DNA from: Myxococcales bacterium
Lineage (GTDB): Bacteria; Myxococcota_A; Polyangia; Polyangiales; Polyangiaceae
Assembly (NCBI GenBank): GCA_016703425.1
Contig: JADJCA010000029.1
Location: forward strand, 124,001 to 188,000
Direction: 5' to 3'
Length of the DNA stretch: 64,000 nucleotides
The notes beneath the pieces are model-generated. The model saw only the letters and a program-made list of their open reading frames with translations, ran no database searches and was not told the DNA's origin. Below are positions 44,701 to 53,893 of the stretch, in pieces (positions within the stretch are counted from its first letter, which is position 1; the number at the start of each line of letters is the position of its first letter). Made by a program: the position numbers and the translations under genes.

Positions 44701-45652
44701 TGGCCGCCGCCGGCAGCCACGGATCGTTCTTTGAGAAGGGGAAGTTCGGCAGCGTGACGAGCTGGCTCGTGGTCCACGCGAGCTTCGTGCGATCGGGTTT
44801 GCCGGTCGGGTGCGGGTTGTAGCCGTTGCCCTGCGGTCCATCGAGGGGAAGCAGCGTCGCCGGGTCGGCGTAGACGCGATACGTGTAGTCGTACTTGACG
44901 AGGTCGTTGTCGAAGAGGACCCGCCCGTCTTGTGCCGAGATGACCATCGAGCGCGCCGCGCCGCTCTTCCATTGCAGCTCGACGTAGTGGGCCGGCTCGA
45001 GGGTGGTCTGGCCCTCGCTTGTGATGGGGAAGAAGACGCGCTTCGCGCGCGCGGGAACCTTCAAGCCGTCGGCGGCGAAACGCTCGTAGTCATCGAGAGC
45101 GCCGAGGGCCAAGAGCGGCGTCGTTGCGCTGGCGGGGAGCCCGGTCATGCGAGCCCCCGTCATGTAAGCCGCCCTGGCGGCGGAGAGCGTCGTTCTCTGA
45201 AACGCGCGCTCGCTGCCCGTGAGACTCGTGGCGAGGAGACCCGACGCGGCGACCGGTTCGAGGCCACGCTTCGAGATGGCGACGGCGAGGTTCGAGCGGA
45301 AGATCTCGAGGCCGTGGGCTCGCTGCGCGAACCTCGCGATGGCCACAGGGCCCCGCTCGTCGAGCTCGACCTCGTGCAGCGCGAGCGCCGCGGCCTCGGT
45401 CATGTTGAAGGCTTTGGCCACGCCCCGGGTGGCGGCCTCCGCTGCGGCGCGGGTGGACTTGAACGCCGAGCCCTCACGGTTCAACCAGAGGAAGGTTGGT
45501 GCGCCGGAGCGTGCGTCGCGATGGGCGATGCGCGCGACGGTCACAACGGGCTCGGCGGCTTCCGGCGGCGTTGCGCGGGGCGCGGCAGAGTCCGCCGGCC
45601 CGCACGCCAAGAACAGGAGCGAAGGACCCAAAAGGCGGAATCGGAACAACAT
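41795..45652 (-). CDS. M36 (fungalysin)-type metalloprotease with PA domain and MYXO-CTERM tail
   Basis: This is a 1285-residue secreted protease. ATG 45652 (MLFRFRLLGPSLLFLAC) gives a lipoprotein-like signal; the frame runs further upstream without signal logic. An FTP-type propeptide covers about residues 40-270. The catalytic domain has HEWGH (603-607) and the third ligand in GEGWADFTALL. A PA domain (KIVLLHRGTCSFAQKAQNAQ) is inserted before it, as in M36 homologues. Then come beta-sandwich domains, a PKD-like part (NAGPNQNVRPREVVRFAGSG) and a MYXO-CTERM-like tail (DDSGCSCRSAAV plus helix plus RRRRRSPHA). Likely surface-attached and active outside the cell. Confidence 0.88.
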   Translation of the reverse strand: MLFRFRLLGPSLLFLACGPADSAAPRATPPEAAEPVVTVARIAHRDARSGAPTFLWLNREGSAFKSTRAAAEAATRGVAKAFNMTEAAALALHEVELDERGPVAIARFAQRAHGLEIFRSNLAVAISKRGLEPVAASGLLATSLTGSERAFQRTTLSAARAAYMTGARMTGLPASATTPLLALGALDDYERFAADGLKVPARAKRVFFPITSEGQTTLEPAHYVELQWKSGAARSMVISAQDGRVLFDNDLVKYDYTYRVYADPATLLPLDGPQGNGYNPHPTGKPDRTKLAWTTSQLVTLPNFPFSKNDPWLPAAATRTEGNNVFAYGDVVDPDGLDAADVLAPATGTKFDFLYDVNASPEKTLASQRASVTQLFYVTNFMHDWFYDAGFDEKSGNHQTDNLGRGGKGKDALLAEAQDASGRNNANATVPRDGQSPRIQMFVFSGSSDASLIMNSPTTIAGTKVAGIASGFGKDLFDLTGDVVLGVDDGGADANDGCEPLGPVAGKIVLLHRGTCSFAQKAQNAQAAGAVGAIIANTSASAQPNNAPFMGGTQQGITIPVLSLSQPDGQALEGALAENPSVTMKRVGGVDVDGALDTSIVTHEWGHVLSGRLVGDGNGLNTNQAGGLGEGWADFTALLVASRADAGGNYGGVYTNGSYAMSGSGDDIYFGTRRVPYSVDVTKNPLTFKHIQNGVALPSDKAAISFGEDGGSNSEVHNTGEVWATMLWECYVALLKDGRYSFAKAQERMKRYLVASLKLTPPDPTLLEARDAVLAAALASDAEDATLFWKAFARRGAGAGAEGPPKDSASNAGVKESFYAGNAAVVTKATLVDDAISCDHDGILDEGEVATIELTVKNAGAGVLESTKARVTSKTPGVSLVDGTEVPLAKLKPFETTTLKLKTAMRSARPLDLVELEVSFDDASFDGGQPVRVTLPTRYQADEAPESATKDEVETKNTAWKPSGGSSQLKWTRAAEGSNSFWTIPNGLQTEDTRLASPAFKVEGTTFSLSYRHRWFFRSSVRRKVDQDGGVVELSLDGTTWKDISTYGAVDYNTTLDANSRGDNPLKGLKAYGNKSPGYPDKWVDSKIDVTLPAPADKVQVRFRVGNGDGFTTSAEGWDVDDIEILGATTKPFWSFVPQEDNCDPNGPTVNAGPNQNVRPREVVRFAGSGTHPTDKALTYLWRQVAGPAVKLREEEGPTPSFEAPEAPATLGFELRAHDGALLSAASRVEVNVTPVDAGSSGDDSGCSCRSAAVAKSNESLGVPIVGLAVAATLAVRRRRRSPHA

Positions 45653-45913
45653 GTTGCCTCGCGTTCGGGGGCTCCTGTGCCACCGGCCCAGCGGGCCGTC
45701 AAACAGCGGCCGCGCATCGTCGGGCATCGCAGACTCTAGGCGGGGCTTGTCCCGCCTCAACCCTGCGAAATCTTGCCGCCTCCAGCGCGCCTCGCCCCAC
45801 GTGAGTTCACACTTTGGGATCCGCCGCTCGGCGCGCCGTCGTGCCCGCGTGTGCTTTCGCGACTTTGTCCTCATGCGACACTTGGCCTGCGGGGTGCATT
45901 CCGCTCCCTCACC

Positions 45914-46174
45914 ATGAGCCGCTCGTCCCAAGCCCGACCCTCCTCCGCACCCTGTTGGTCTTGTCGCCGGGCCGTCGCGCCGACGGGAGCCGAATGCCCC
46001 GATTGCGCCGCGAGGCTCGAGCCGAGCCTCCTTGTTCGCGTGAAGGGTCTCCTGGCGTCGACCTTCTCGCGGACCGCGAGACGATCCCCGCAACACCGCG
46101 CGCAGGACGCCTTCGTTCCGCACGAGAGCGGCGTCCAGTGCGCCCCGGTCACGCAGCGCTCGTACTACTGCTGA
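45914..46174 (+). CDS. Small putative zinc-ribbon protein
   Basis: This is an 86-residue protein from ATG 45914 (MSRSSQARPSSAPCWSCRRA). CWSC and CPDC, 14 residues apart, form a likely zinc ribbon; the second half is basic and ends in YYC. The frame's upstream extension is not coding-like. It is a modest candidate because the region could also be only promoter DNA for the protease. Confidence 0.45.
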   Translation: MSRSSQARPSSAPCWSCRRAVAPTGAECPDCAARLEPSLLVRVKGLLASTFSRTARRSPQHRAQDAFVPHESGVQCAPVTQRSYYC

Positions 46175-46195
46175 GGCTCGCGACGCGCCTCGGTT

Positions 46196-48820
46196 CTACT
46201 TCACGGAGAGCTCAGCCGTAAGATCGCTGGCTGCGAGCAGCGTGGCGTCTTCCGCCGTCAGCACGCGTCGATCGAGAACGTAGGCCGTGCTGCCGCGCGC
46301 CATCGGGATGTCGTCCTTGAGGAGCGCCGCGAAGCTGGCCTCCGCGCAGGGCGAGACGTCGTCGGCCGAAACGGCCCCTTCGAGCCGCGTAAGGCGGCGA
46401 TGGAACTGCTCGATGGATTCGTCGCCCTCACGCCGGAAGCGCAAGACCCGCTCGCTCATGCCGGGGCGCCGCCGCACATCGACGCTTCGCGTTCGCGCCG
46501 CCGCGTGCAGCGTGGCCACGTCCCAGAGCGTCGGCCGAACGCCGAGCCTGAAGTGAGCCACGACGGCCCCTGCAAGGAGGCCCAAGGTCTTGGCGTTTTG
46601 GTACACCGTTCGGTAGGTGCCGGCCTTCGGCGTGAGGTTGATGTCGAGCCAGCGGACCGAGCGAGCCTCGAGGTCGAGCACGATGGGGACGAGGACCTCC
46701 GCGGGCCCCTGCAAGTCGAAGCGTTGCGCGACGGCCTTCGGATCAAAGTGTCTCCCTTCAGGCGCCGGCGAGAGGACTCCCGCGAAGGCCTCCGGCATCC
46801 CGTCGAAGGGAACGGCGTTGTAGCTAAGGACGCCCGGCACGACGTAGCGGACGTCGCCGCGCCTCTTGAGCGCCGGTACGTCGAGATCGATGAACTCGGA
46901 CGCTCCGAGCGGCGGCGGCGCCGACGTCAGATCGCCTGAATGAACGGCGCCCGAGAGGCGCAGGCTTCCGAAGTCGCAGCGATCCACGTAGTTCCAGCTC
47001 CCGTCAAAGAGCGCCGCCGACAGATCGAGATCGACGCGCTGCTTTTCGCTCTCCATCCAGTGGACGAAGAGGCGCAACGTCTGCCCCTCGGGAAGCGGAA
47101 ACACGCTGCCGCGCGGCGTGGCGATGAGACTCCGCGCGGCGGTCCGCTCGACCGTCGGCAACGGGAGGTCGCGGAGCGCTTCGTCCAGGTAAGCGTGCGC
47201 AAACGGCGTCGCTCCGCTCAGCCTCTGGAGAAGCTCGCGCGTGATCGCATCGCCGAGCGCGGTCGTGGTGTCAGCGGAGAGGACGTCTCGATGGTCGTCA
47301 CGACGCCACACGAGCGTGGTCTCGGCCTGCGGAAAGAACACCCGGAGCGGCAGCTTCGCGTCGCGCCGCTGGAGGTGGGCGCGCAGCGTCAGAAGCGTCG
47401 CCGGCGCGCCCTTGGGCACCGCGTCGGCGATGGCGCAGAGGGCGCCGGCAAGCGCCGTTGGTGTCGATTGCACCTGCCGGAGGAGCCAGTCGCTGCGCCT
47501 CAGCAGCTCGCCCGGTCTCGTCGCCAGGAGCGCCGTGGCACGGGAGAAGTCCTTGGTGCGGAACGCCACCTCGAGCTTCGCGGCAAACGACTCCACGCGA
47601 AGGTGTCGACGGTCCAAGCGGAGCGCACCGCGGTGTGCTGTCGTCGCCGCGTCGATCGGAGCGCGCAGGGCCTTCGACGTCTTCGCGAGGTCGGTTCCTC
47701 GAATCGCCGCAAAGGCGGCCGCCACCTTCGGGAAGCGCGTCGCTTGTTCGAAGGGGTGAAGGACGTGTCCGACGCGTTGCCAAATGCGCGCGTAGCGGCG
47801 CAGGTCTTCGGCCAAGGCGCCGAGCTCGAGTCGCTCGAGCTGCTCCATGACGGTCCTGCGGAGCGCGCGCGGCATCGAAGTCAAGCGCCGCGGGAATTTC
47901 ACGAGATCAGGCTCGGCGCCCCAGAGCACCATGAGGACGCGGAGCATGTCTGTGGCCGTTCGCAAGTGACCTTGCGACGCTTCGAGCGCCTTGTCCTTGC
48001 GATGGGCCGAGGCCACGAGGCCGCCAATGGCGATGGCCATCGTCGACTTGATGGGAATCTTGCTCGGCAGCCACGAAATGGCCTCGTCCTTTGCGTCGGT
48101 GAGGATGACGCCGAGGTCATCGCGGTCCCTGCGGGAGAGAGGCGTCGCCCGCCCCAGAAGGCGGAGGTACAGCTCGCGCACCTTCACGGGGCCATCGGTC
48201 CCGAGGCGCAAGAGGCGTAGTCGCCGCGGCTTCTTCGGGGCTTCTTGGCTGGAGCCCGTCACTATCGGCGGAGGCTTCGGCGGCACGAGCCCCGGCGGCC
48301 CCTTCAAGAAGGGGCTGTCCAGGTTGATGCGGCAATGGCAAATCGGACAACCGCTGTAGTCTGCGCCATTCCAGCAATGGCCACAGACCACGTGGCCGCA
48401 GGGGTCCAGGACGTGGAGCTCGCGGTCGGTGCCGCAGAGGGGGCAAGGCTGCCCCGGGTCAGTCCACAGCCACGCAAAGAGGCGCAGCAAGAAGAGCTCG
48501 TGGGTGTCGTGCGGCACGGACTGAGGAAAGCCGCGAAAGAGAGGCACGTGCGCCGCGTGCGCGCCGAGATCTCGCGCCAAGGCGTCGAGCAGCCCCGCGC
48601 CGACGGAGGCCAATCGCTCGGAGTCCAGAGCCCGCAGCGCCTTCTGGAGATCCACGGCGAGCAGAAAGCCCATGTCCGCAAGGTCGGCTTCGAGCGCCGT
48701 CATCGCCACGAGCGGTGCTGCCGGGCCTCCCGCGCCGACGGCGGCCGGCGCGCCACTTCGCACATCGTCGAGGAAGACGACGGCACCGCGGCGTAACAAG
48801 ACTCGCCCGAGGTCGTTCAC
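46196..48820 (-). CDS. RING-finger protein of the MXAN_6230/SCO0854 type
   Basis: This is an 874-residue protein. GTG 48820 has GGAG five bases upstream and the family's usual start VLLRRGAVVFLDD follows. A bacterial RING/zinc finger occurs at about residues 125-165: CPLCGTDRELHVLDPCGHVV then CGHCW and CPICHCRI, with the C-x2-C...C-x-H-x2-C-x2-C...C-x2-C order. The rest, about 650 residues, is helical then beta-rich, including DLSAALFDGSWNYVDRCDFG and VPGVLSYNAVPFDGMPEAF. Homologues occur in Myxococcus and Streptomyces; function not known to me. RING domains often support ubiquitin-like transfer, but no E1/E2-like gene is here. Confidence 0.75.
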   Translation of the reverse strand: MNDLGRVLLRRGAVVFLDDVRSGAPAAVGAGGPAAPLVAMTALEADLADMGFLLAVDLQKALRALDSERLASVGAGLLDALARDLGAHAAHVPLFRGFPQSVPHDTHELFLLRLFAWLWTDPGQPCPLCGTDRELHVLDPCGHVVCGHCWNGADYSGCPICHCRINLDSPFLKGPPGLVPPKPPPIVTGSSQEAPKKPRRLRLLRLGTDGPVKVRELYLRLLGRATPLSRRDRDDLGVILTDAKDEAISWLPSKIPIKSTMAIAIGGLVASAHRKDKALEASQGHLRTATDMLRVLMVLWGAEPDLVKFPRRLTSMPRALRRTVMEQLERLELGALAEDLRRYARIWQRVGHVLHPFEQATRFPKVAAAFAAIRGTDLAKTSKALRAPIDAATTAHRGALRLDRRHLRVESFAAKLEVAFRTKDFSRATALLATRPGELLRRSDWLLRQVQSTPTALAGALCAIADAVPKGAPATLLTLRAHLQRRDAKLPLRVFFPQAETTLVWRRDDHRDVLSADTTTALGDAITRELLQRLSGATPFAHAYLDEALRDLPLPTVERTAARSLIATPRGSVFPLPEGQTLRLFVHWMESEKQRVDLDLSAALFDGSWNYVDRCDFGSLRLSGAVHSGDLTSAPPPLGASEFIDLDVPALKRRGDVRYVVPGVLSYNAVPFDGMPEAFAGVLSPAPEGRHFDPKAVAQRFDLQGPAEVLVPIVLDLEARSVRWLDINLTPKAGTYRTVYQNAKTLGLLAGAVVAHFRLGVRPTLWDVATLHAAARTRSVDVRRRPGMSERVLRFRREGDESIEQFHRRLTRLEGAVSADDVSPCAEASFAALLKDDIPMARGSTAYVLDRRVLTAEDATLLAASDLTAELSVK

Positions 48821-49056
48821 GAGGACTCCGGTTGGCAGGGCGAAGAAATAAGGGGTGGAGAAGGAGCGCGCTAAGTCGAGTCGGCTTTCGCCGAAGAGAA
48901 GGAAGCACGCCCGAGGGCCACCCCGGCGAGGAGAGTACGCGTCGCTCACAAGCCGCGAAAGAGAGGAAAGTCGCGCGCCACAAAATGACGCGAAGGCGCC
49001 CCGCGAACGGGACGCCTTCCGATCCAAAAACCAGGGGCGACCTCCGCACCGTCTTG

Positions 49057-50106
49057 TCAGTAGCCGGTCTTTGACGCGCAGCTCGAGGCGACGCACGAGC
49101 AGGCGCTCGAACACTGCGCCGAAACCTGGCACTTGCCGCCTTGCGGCTCGGGCTTGGAGACCGGCGGAGGCGAAGCCTTCTTCGCGCAGGGCTTTTGATC
49201 GTCGTACGCCGCCTTCTTCTTGGTGCCCGACTTGTCGTGGCAATCGGCGCCGAGTGGCTTCGACGGCTTCACCGTGACGGGGGCGCCGGCGGTGCAGACG
49301 TCGCACTTCTCGTCGTCGTCGCGATCGACCTTCTTCTTGTCGCCGCCACCGCCCTTGTCGCTGTCGTCGTCGTCAAGCTCGCCCTTGCCGCCGGACTTGC
49401 ACGGTTTGTCATCGTCGTGCCGTGAGCCGCCTCCGCGCTTGTCGTCGTCGTCGTCGCCCTCGTCGTCGCTTCCCGCGCCGCCTCCGCTGGCCGAGCCGAC
49501 ACCGGGCTTCTCGTCGTCATCGCCACCGGAGCTGCCGCCGCGCCCACTCGAGCCACCACCGGTCGCGCCGCCCGCCGATCCGGCAGCGCCGCCGCCGCCG
49601 ATTGCGGAGCCAGCCGCCGCCGGACCCTCCGAGCCTGCGCCTCCGCCGGTCGCACCGCCGGCCGCCGCCGCGGCGCCGCCGACGTTCGAGCCGGCCGCGA
49701 CGGGCGCACCGACCTTGAGCACGCCGAGGTTCACGACCTGCGCCTTGTTGGCTCCGATCCACGGCGTCGTCGCGACGCCGTCGGAGCTCGGCACGCCGAC
49801 CTGAGCTACCGTCGCCTGACCGCCGGTCGCGAGCTGGTTGACGATGAGAAGGCGGAACGACGTGCCGACGGGAACTTGCACGGTGAAGTCACGCGATGCG
49901 TCGAGCGGCGCCATGATGCGCGTTCCGTCGTTGAGGACGGCGACGGCCTTCGCGTTGTCGAGCACGAGCTTCGACGAAACCGTGCCCTGCACCGTCATCA
50001 CTTCGTCCGTCGTGTCGTTGCTGCTGCACGCGGCCAGGAGCCCGCACGTGGCCAACGCGACCAACGCACCGAGAGAACGCGCAGACGTTTGACGAACTCG
50101 ACTCAT
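49057..50106 (-). CDS. Low-complexity Gly/Asp-rich lipoprotein
   Basis: This is a 349-residue protein. GGAGG precedes ATG 50106; the signal ends in lipobox LLAAC. Residues ~20-130 form a beta-rich domain. A long Gly/Ala/Ser region follows, then an Asp/Lys/Gly region (DDEGDDDDDKRGGG), then a Cys-rich end (CQVSAQCSSACSCVASSCAS). The Asp-rich region could bind calcium or other cations. It is likely outer-membrane or surface exposed. No family recognised. Confidence 0.7.
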   Translation of the reverse strand: MSRVRQTSARSLGALVALATCGLLAACSSNDTTDEVMTVQGTVSSKLVLDNAKAVAVLNDGTRIMAPLDASRDFTVQVPVGTSFRLLIVNQLATGGQATVAQVGVPSSDGVATTPWIGANKAQVVNLGVLKVGAPVAAGSNVGGAAAAAGGATGGGAGSEGPAAAGSAIGGGGAAGSAGGATGGGSSGRGGSSGGDDDEKPGVGSASGGGAGSDDEGDDDDDKRGGGSRHDDDKPCKSGGKGELDDDDSDKGGGGDKKKVDRDDDEKCDVCTAGAPVTVKPSKPLGADCHDKSGTKKKAAYDDQKPCAKKASPPPVSKPEPQGGKCQVSAQCSSACSCVASSCASKTGY

Positions 50107-50284
50107 CGGGGACCTCCACGGCCGGGTGATTGAAACCGGCGGCGACGAGGTCCCTTTGAGCAGCGACCGTGCCACTCAAAAAGTGGCGCGGAATCGAGGT
50201 TGCGGATCGCGTGGATCCGGAGCGAGGCTCGCCTGCGGCGTCCATCGGATCGAAACGATCCGGCTGCCGCTCGCCGCTATTCGC

Positions 50285-51916
50285 CTAGTTTTCCAGTCGA
50301 ATAGGATTCGAAATCAGCCAGAGGAACTCGCGGTCGGCCAAGGCTGTTTGAGGCCCCAGCGCCGCCGTGAGGTGCTTCGGCTTGAGCCAAATCTCGACGT
50401 GGTACGAGCCGGGCTCGGTCACGGTCTTGTTCAGCGTCGCACCGAGCGCCGTCGCCGAGGCGACCTCCACCGTGCCGCTCCCATCGGTGCGGAAGAGCAC
50501 GGCGCGCACTGCGGCGCTCTTGGCGGCATTCGCGTCGAAGCTCACGGCCGTTTGCGTCGGCGTTGGCGCGTCGGGCACCTTCATGGTGAGCGCGATGGGG
50601 CCCTTCGCGAGGCCGCCCATGTCGAGCATCGTGCCGCCGGCGTTGCCCTCGAAGTAGAACCCCGTCGGCTCGCCGAAGACCGAGAACACGCCGTAGCTGC
50701 GCCCTTCGCGAAGCGCGCCCTTCACGCCAGCCGGCGTCAGGTCATTGGTCAACGTGACGTTCCGAAGCCAACGCATGATGCGGTCGTAGCTGTCGAGGCG
50801 CTTGCCGTCGCTGAGGACGAGCTGGCCGCCGGCGAGCAAGAGCCCGAGCGCGGCGTTCTTTCCTCCCGCTGCGGCGGTGCACAGCGCCTGCTGCGCGGCC
50901 CCCTTGCACACGGGGTCGATGCTGACGTTTTGGTGGACGTCGGAGCCGAAGACGCCGGGGACGAAGCGCTTCTTCTGCACCTCGCGCCATTTGGTGAAGC
51001 CCTCGACGGGCCACTCGGTGAGCAGCGGGAGGTACAGGAGGTCGGCGTGCGCGCCGGAGGTCGAGCCCGCCAAGAACGGATCGAGCTTGCCGAAGAGCGA
51101 GAGAAGCGCGAGCGGGTTGCCCGTCACCCGGTCGGTCACCCCGAGCGTCTTCAGGAAGTTGCCGTGCGGGTTGTACCACTCCATGAGGTCGGCCCCGCCT
51201 TCGACGATGAGGTCCGCCGTGAGGTCCGCTTGTTCGGAGTGAGCCAACGCGACCAGCGCGCCGGCGCTCTTGAGGTCGGCGACGAGCGCCTTGACCTCCG
51301 CGAGGGGCCTTGTGGTCGCGTAGGCGCCGTATTGCGTGGGATGCCGGTCCATCATCAGCGGCAACGTGTGGTTGCCTTCGTAGCCAAAGGTGAAGAGCAC
51401 CTTGCGACCGCCGGGGCACGACACGAGGTTGCCGATGGGCGAGACGCCGTCTTGGCCCAGGATGAGCTCGTCGCCTTTGGCGGCGCTGTACAAGAGGTTC
51501 TTCGCCGGCTCGTATTCGTTCATGTGAGCCGGGTGGTCCGTGAGGTTCACGTAGTCGAGGCCCACGTTGCACGGTGCCGCGCGCAGGTCATCGATGCACG
51601 CCGTGTTGAGGCCGCCGTCGACGATCCCTTCGCCGTCGCACGCGTCGTGCGAATACGCCGAGTGAACGTGGAGGACGCCCTTCACCTCCTTGAAGCGGGG
51701 CACGCGACTGGCCGCGGCGTCACCCGGGAGCGGGTTGGTGAGTGGTGAGCCGCCCGCGTCGGCGGGGCGCGCCCCGGACGCCGACGTCGACGAAGGCGCG
51801 GGCGGTTCCGTTGCAGTGGGCGCGTCGCCATCGCCGCAAGCCACCACGACAGCAAAAGCGAGCGCCGTAAGGCCCAGGGCCCAGGGGACGAGAGAGAAGC
51901 GAGCGGATTGGGGCAT
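50285..51916 (-). CDS. PHP-domain-like lipoprotein
   Basis: This is a 543-residue protein. ATG 51916 starts a signal with lipobox VVVAC. After a Pro/Thr/Ser linker, residues ~80-390 have PHP-type metal motifs: GVLHVHSAYSHDACDGEG (H-x-H), YVNLTDHPAHMNEYE, LVALAHSEQADL and VFGSDVHQN. PHP enzymes hydrolyse phosphate esters using three metals. The last 150 residues are a beta-sandwich-like module. Exported PHP lipoproteins are unusual compared with cytoplasmic ones; substrate unknown. Confidence 0.78.
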   Translation of the reverse strand: MPQSARFSLVPWALGLTALAFAVVVACGDGDAPTATEPPAPSSTSASGARPADAGGSPLTNPLPGDAAASRVPRFKEVKGVLHVHSAYSHDACDGEGIVDGGLNTACIDDLRAAPCNVGLDYVNLTDHPAHMNEYEPAKNLLYSAAKGDELILGQDGVSPIGNLVSCPGGRKVLFTFGYEGNHTLPLMMDRHPTQYGAYATTRPLAEVKALVADLKSAGALVALAHSEQADLTADLIVEGGADLMEWYNPHGNFLKTLGVTDRVTGNPLALLSLFGKLDPFLAGSTSGAHADLLYLPLLTEWPVEGFTKWREVQKKRFVPGVFGSDVHQNVSIDPVCKGAAQQALCTAAAGGKNAALGLLLAGGQLVLSDGKRLDSYDRIMRWLRNVTLTNDLTPAGVKGALREGRSYGVFSVFGEPTGFYFEGNAGGTMLDMGGLAKGPIALTMKVPDAPTPTQTAVSFDANAAKSAAVRAVLFRTDGSGTVEVASATALGATLNKTVTEPGSYHVEIWLKPKHLTAALGPQTALADREFLWLISNPIRLEN

Positions 51917-52074
51917 GGGCTCTCCGCGCCGAAGGACGCCGGGCTTTTCTAGCGCAGCTTGCGCGCGGCGCACGCGGCGCGGTGCCCTCGTCGAAAAAGA
52001 GCCCCAGGGCGGGTCGCCCGCTGGCGGTCCCCGTCGCGCGCAGGCGAAGACCTACGCCGCGGCAGACGCGAGCG

Positions 52075-53067
52075 TCACAGCCGCACGTCGATGTAGATGC
52101 CGCGGCGTAGCTCCTCGAGCCACAGCTTGCGCTGGCGGTCGATGACCTGGCCCATGGCGCGCTCCTGCATCTGCTCGCGCACCTCCTCGAAGGCCGGGAT
52201 GCGCGGCGCCTTGGTGATGGAGACGACCAAGACCGCCTGCCCGGCGATCACGATCGGGTCGCTGACCTCGCCGGGGCGAAGCGTCTTGACCGCGGCCTCG
52301 AGCTCCGGAAAGAGGGCCGTCATCGGCTGCAGGCCGCGCGAGCCGCAGACGTTCTTCGTCTGCACGTCTTTGGAGTATTGCTCCACGACCTTGCAATAGG
52401 GCGTGCCCGAGCGGGCCTTTTGCACGGCTTCGGCCGCGAGCCGGAGCTCCTCTTTCACTTCCGTGTCGCCCATGCCGGCGATGGGCCTCGCGATCATGAG
52501 CGGCTCGACGAACAGCGTGTTGGTGAGCTGTCCGACCCAACGCGCGTATTCGTTGCGGGCGTCGTCTTCGCTCACACGAACGCGGCTCATCACGCGAAGC
52601 TGAATGAGCTTGCCCTCGAGGAGCTGGCGGCGCACTTCGTCTCGGTAGTCGGCCTCGACGAGGCCCTGCCTCTTGGCCTCAGCCAACAGATCTTTGACGG
52701 TGAGCCCCAAGCTGGCGGCCTTGTTTTTGAGGCCCCGGTCGACCTCTTCGGCCGTAACCGCTAGCCGCGCCTTGTCCGCCGCCTGATCTTGGAGGCGCTC
52801 GTCGATCATGCGATTGAGAAGCTCGCGGTACATCTCGCTCTCTTGAGCGGCGCGCTGCGCCTCGTTCGGCGAGCTCGAGTAGATTTGATAGACGTAGGGG
52901 CGGGCGCGCTTGCGCAGATCGGTCAGCAGCACGGGGCGTTCGCCGACGACAGCGACCACGCGCTCCACGATGGTCCCGTGGGCGGAGCTGGCGATGGCCG
53001 AACAAAGCGCCGCCGTCATGAGCGCGGCGGCCTTCGCCTTGGTGCGTGCTGCGAGCCGGGAAAGCAT
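52075..53067 (-). CDS. SurA-like periplasmic chaperone/PPIase
   Basis: This is a 330-residue protein. A signal peptide ends SSAHG and the SurA N-terminal domain begins IVERVVAVVGERPVLLTDLR (about residue 32). Residues ~205-290 form one parvulin-type domain, with GSRGLQPMTALFPELEAAV and LRPGEVSDPIVIAGQAVLVV; E. coli SurA has two. It should help outer-membrane proteins fold in the periplasm. It is divergent from the lipoprotein gene at 53261. Confidence 0.85.
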   Translation of the reverse strand: MLSRLAARTKAKAAALMTAALCSAIASSAHGTIVERVVAVVGERPVLLTDLRKRARPYVYQIYSSSPNEAQRAAQESEMYRELLNRMIDERLQDQAADKARLAVTAEEVDRGLKNKAASLGLTVKDLLAEAKRQGLVEADYRDEVRRQLLEGKLIQLRVMSRVRVSEDDARNEYARWVGQLTNTLFVEPLMIARPIAGMGDTEVKEELRLAAEAVQKARSGTPYCKVVEQYSKDVQTKNVCGSRGLQPMTALFPELEAAVKTLRPGEVSDPIVIAGQAVLVVSITKAPRIPAFEEVREQMQERAMGQVIDRQRKLWLEELRRGIYIDVRL

Positions 53068-53260
53068 CCGGAAGCGTTACCACGGGGGCCTTTTCGGCAC
53101 CACTCATGCGGGGGTGGCAGTCGGGCCTTGTGCTCGCGCGGGCCCGGGAATTGTGCTCCCACGGATCTTTTCGTCGCGCCCGAGAGGAGTCGTTCGACCG
53201 CACGGGGCCAATAGCGTCGCCGACGTGGCTCAAGGGAACTTCGCGGACTAAGTGCGCCGC

Positions 53261-53866
53261 ATGAGCGAACGTCTCGCCTCGTCCGTCCTTGCCTCTCTAG
53301 GGCTGTCTCTCTCGGTGCACGCGTTGGCTTGCTCGGCCGGTGGCGGTGGCTACTTCGCCGTTGCCGACGGCGGCACACCGGAGGCGAGCGCGGAAGAAGC
53401 GCCGCCTGCCCGCGACGCCTCCTCGGGCACCGAAGACCCCGAGCCCGAAGACGCGGCCGCTGCGGAGCCGCTCGGTTGCAAGCAGACCCCAACGGGCGCG
53501 TTCCTGCGTGTCGACGGCAATCCCTCGGGGTCGCTCCCCGACGCCACCGGCGGCAAGGTCGCCGACGGGCACTACGTGCTCAAGCAAGCCATCGTGATGT
53601 CGAGTGGTACGCAGCCGAAGCTGGCGGCAGACCTGTGGCTCCAAGGCGGTCGCTACGAGTGGCAGACCAAGAACAGCGACGGCTGGCACTACTCGTACGG
53701 TGGCACGGTGAAGTACTCGGGGACGCGCATGGTGATGACCGTCGATTGCGGCGGCCAGCAATCGGCGCCCAACTGGGCCTATTCGGTCTCCGGCAACGAA
53801 CTCACGGTTCAGTTCACGAACATCAACGGATTCTCTTGGATGTACATCCTGCGCCGCGTGCCCTGA
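53261..53866 (+). CDS. Lipoprotein, function unknown
   Basis: This is a 201-residue protein from ATG 53261 (MSERLASSVLASLGLSLSVH), lipobox HALAC; a GTG nine bases earlier is also possible. After an acidic linker, the C-terminal 120 residues are Trp/Tyr/Gly-rich and beta-like (YEWQTKNSDGWHYSYGGTVK), suggesting a small beta-sandwich or lipocalin-like fold. No family recognised. Confidence 0.7.
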   Translation: MSERLASSVLASLGLSLSVHALACSAGGGGYFAVADGGTPEASAEEAPPARDASSGTEDPEPEDAAAAEPLGCKQTPTGAFLRVDGNPSGSLPDATGGKVADGHYVLKQAIVMSSGTQPKLAADLWLQGGRYEWQTKNSDGWHYSYGGTVKYSGTRMVMTVDCGGQQSAPNWAYSVSGNELTVQFTNINGFSWMYILRRVP

Positions 53867-53893
53867 CGGTCGTCGGGCTTGGCGCGGACCCAG

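Noticed and set aside
46940..48220. A 426-residue open frame on the plus strand
   Set aside because: It is antisense to the RING-finger gene and its translation is Arg/Glu-rich without domains.
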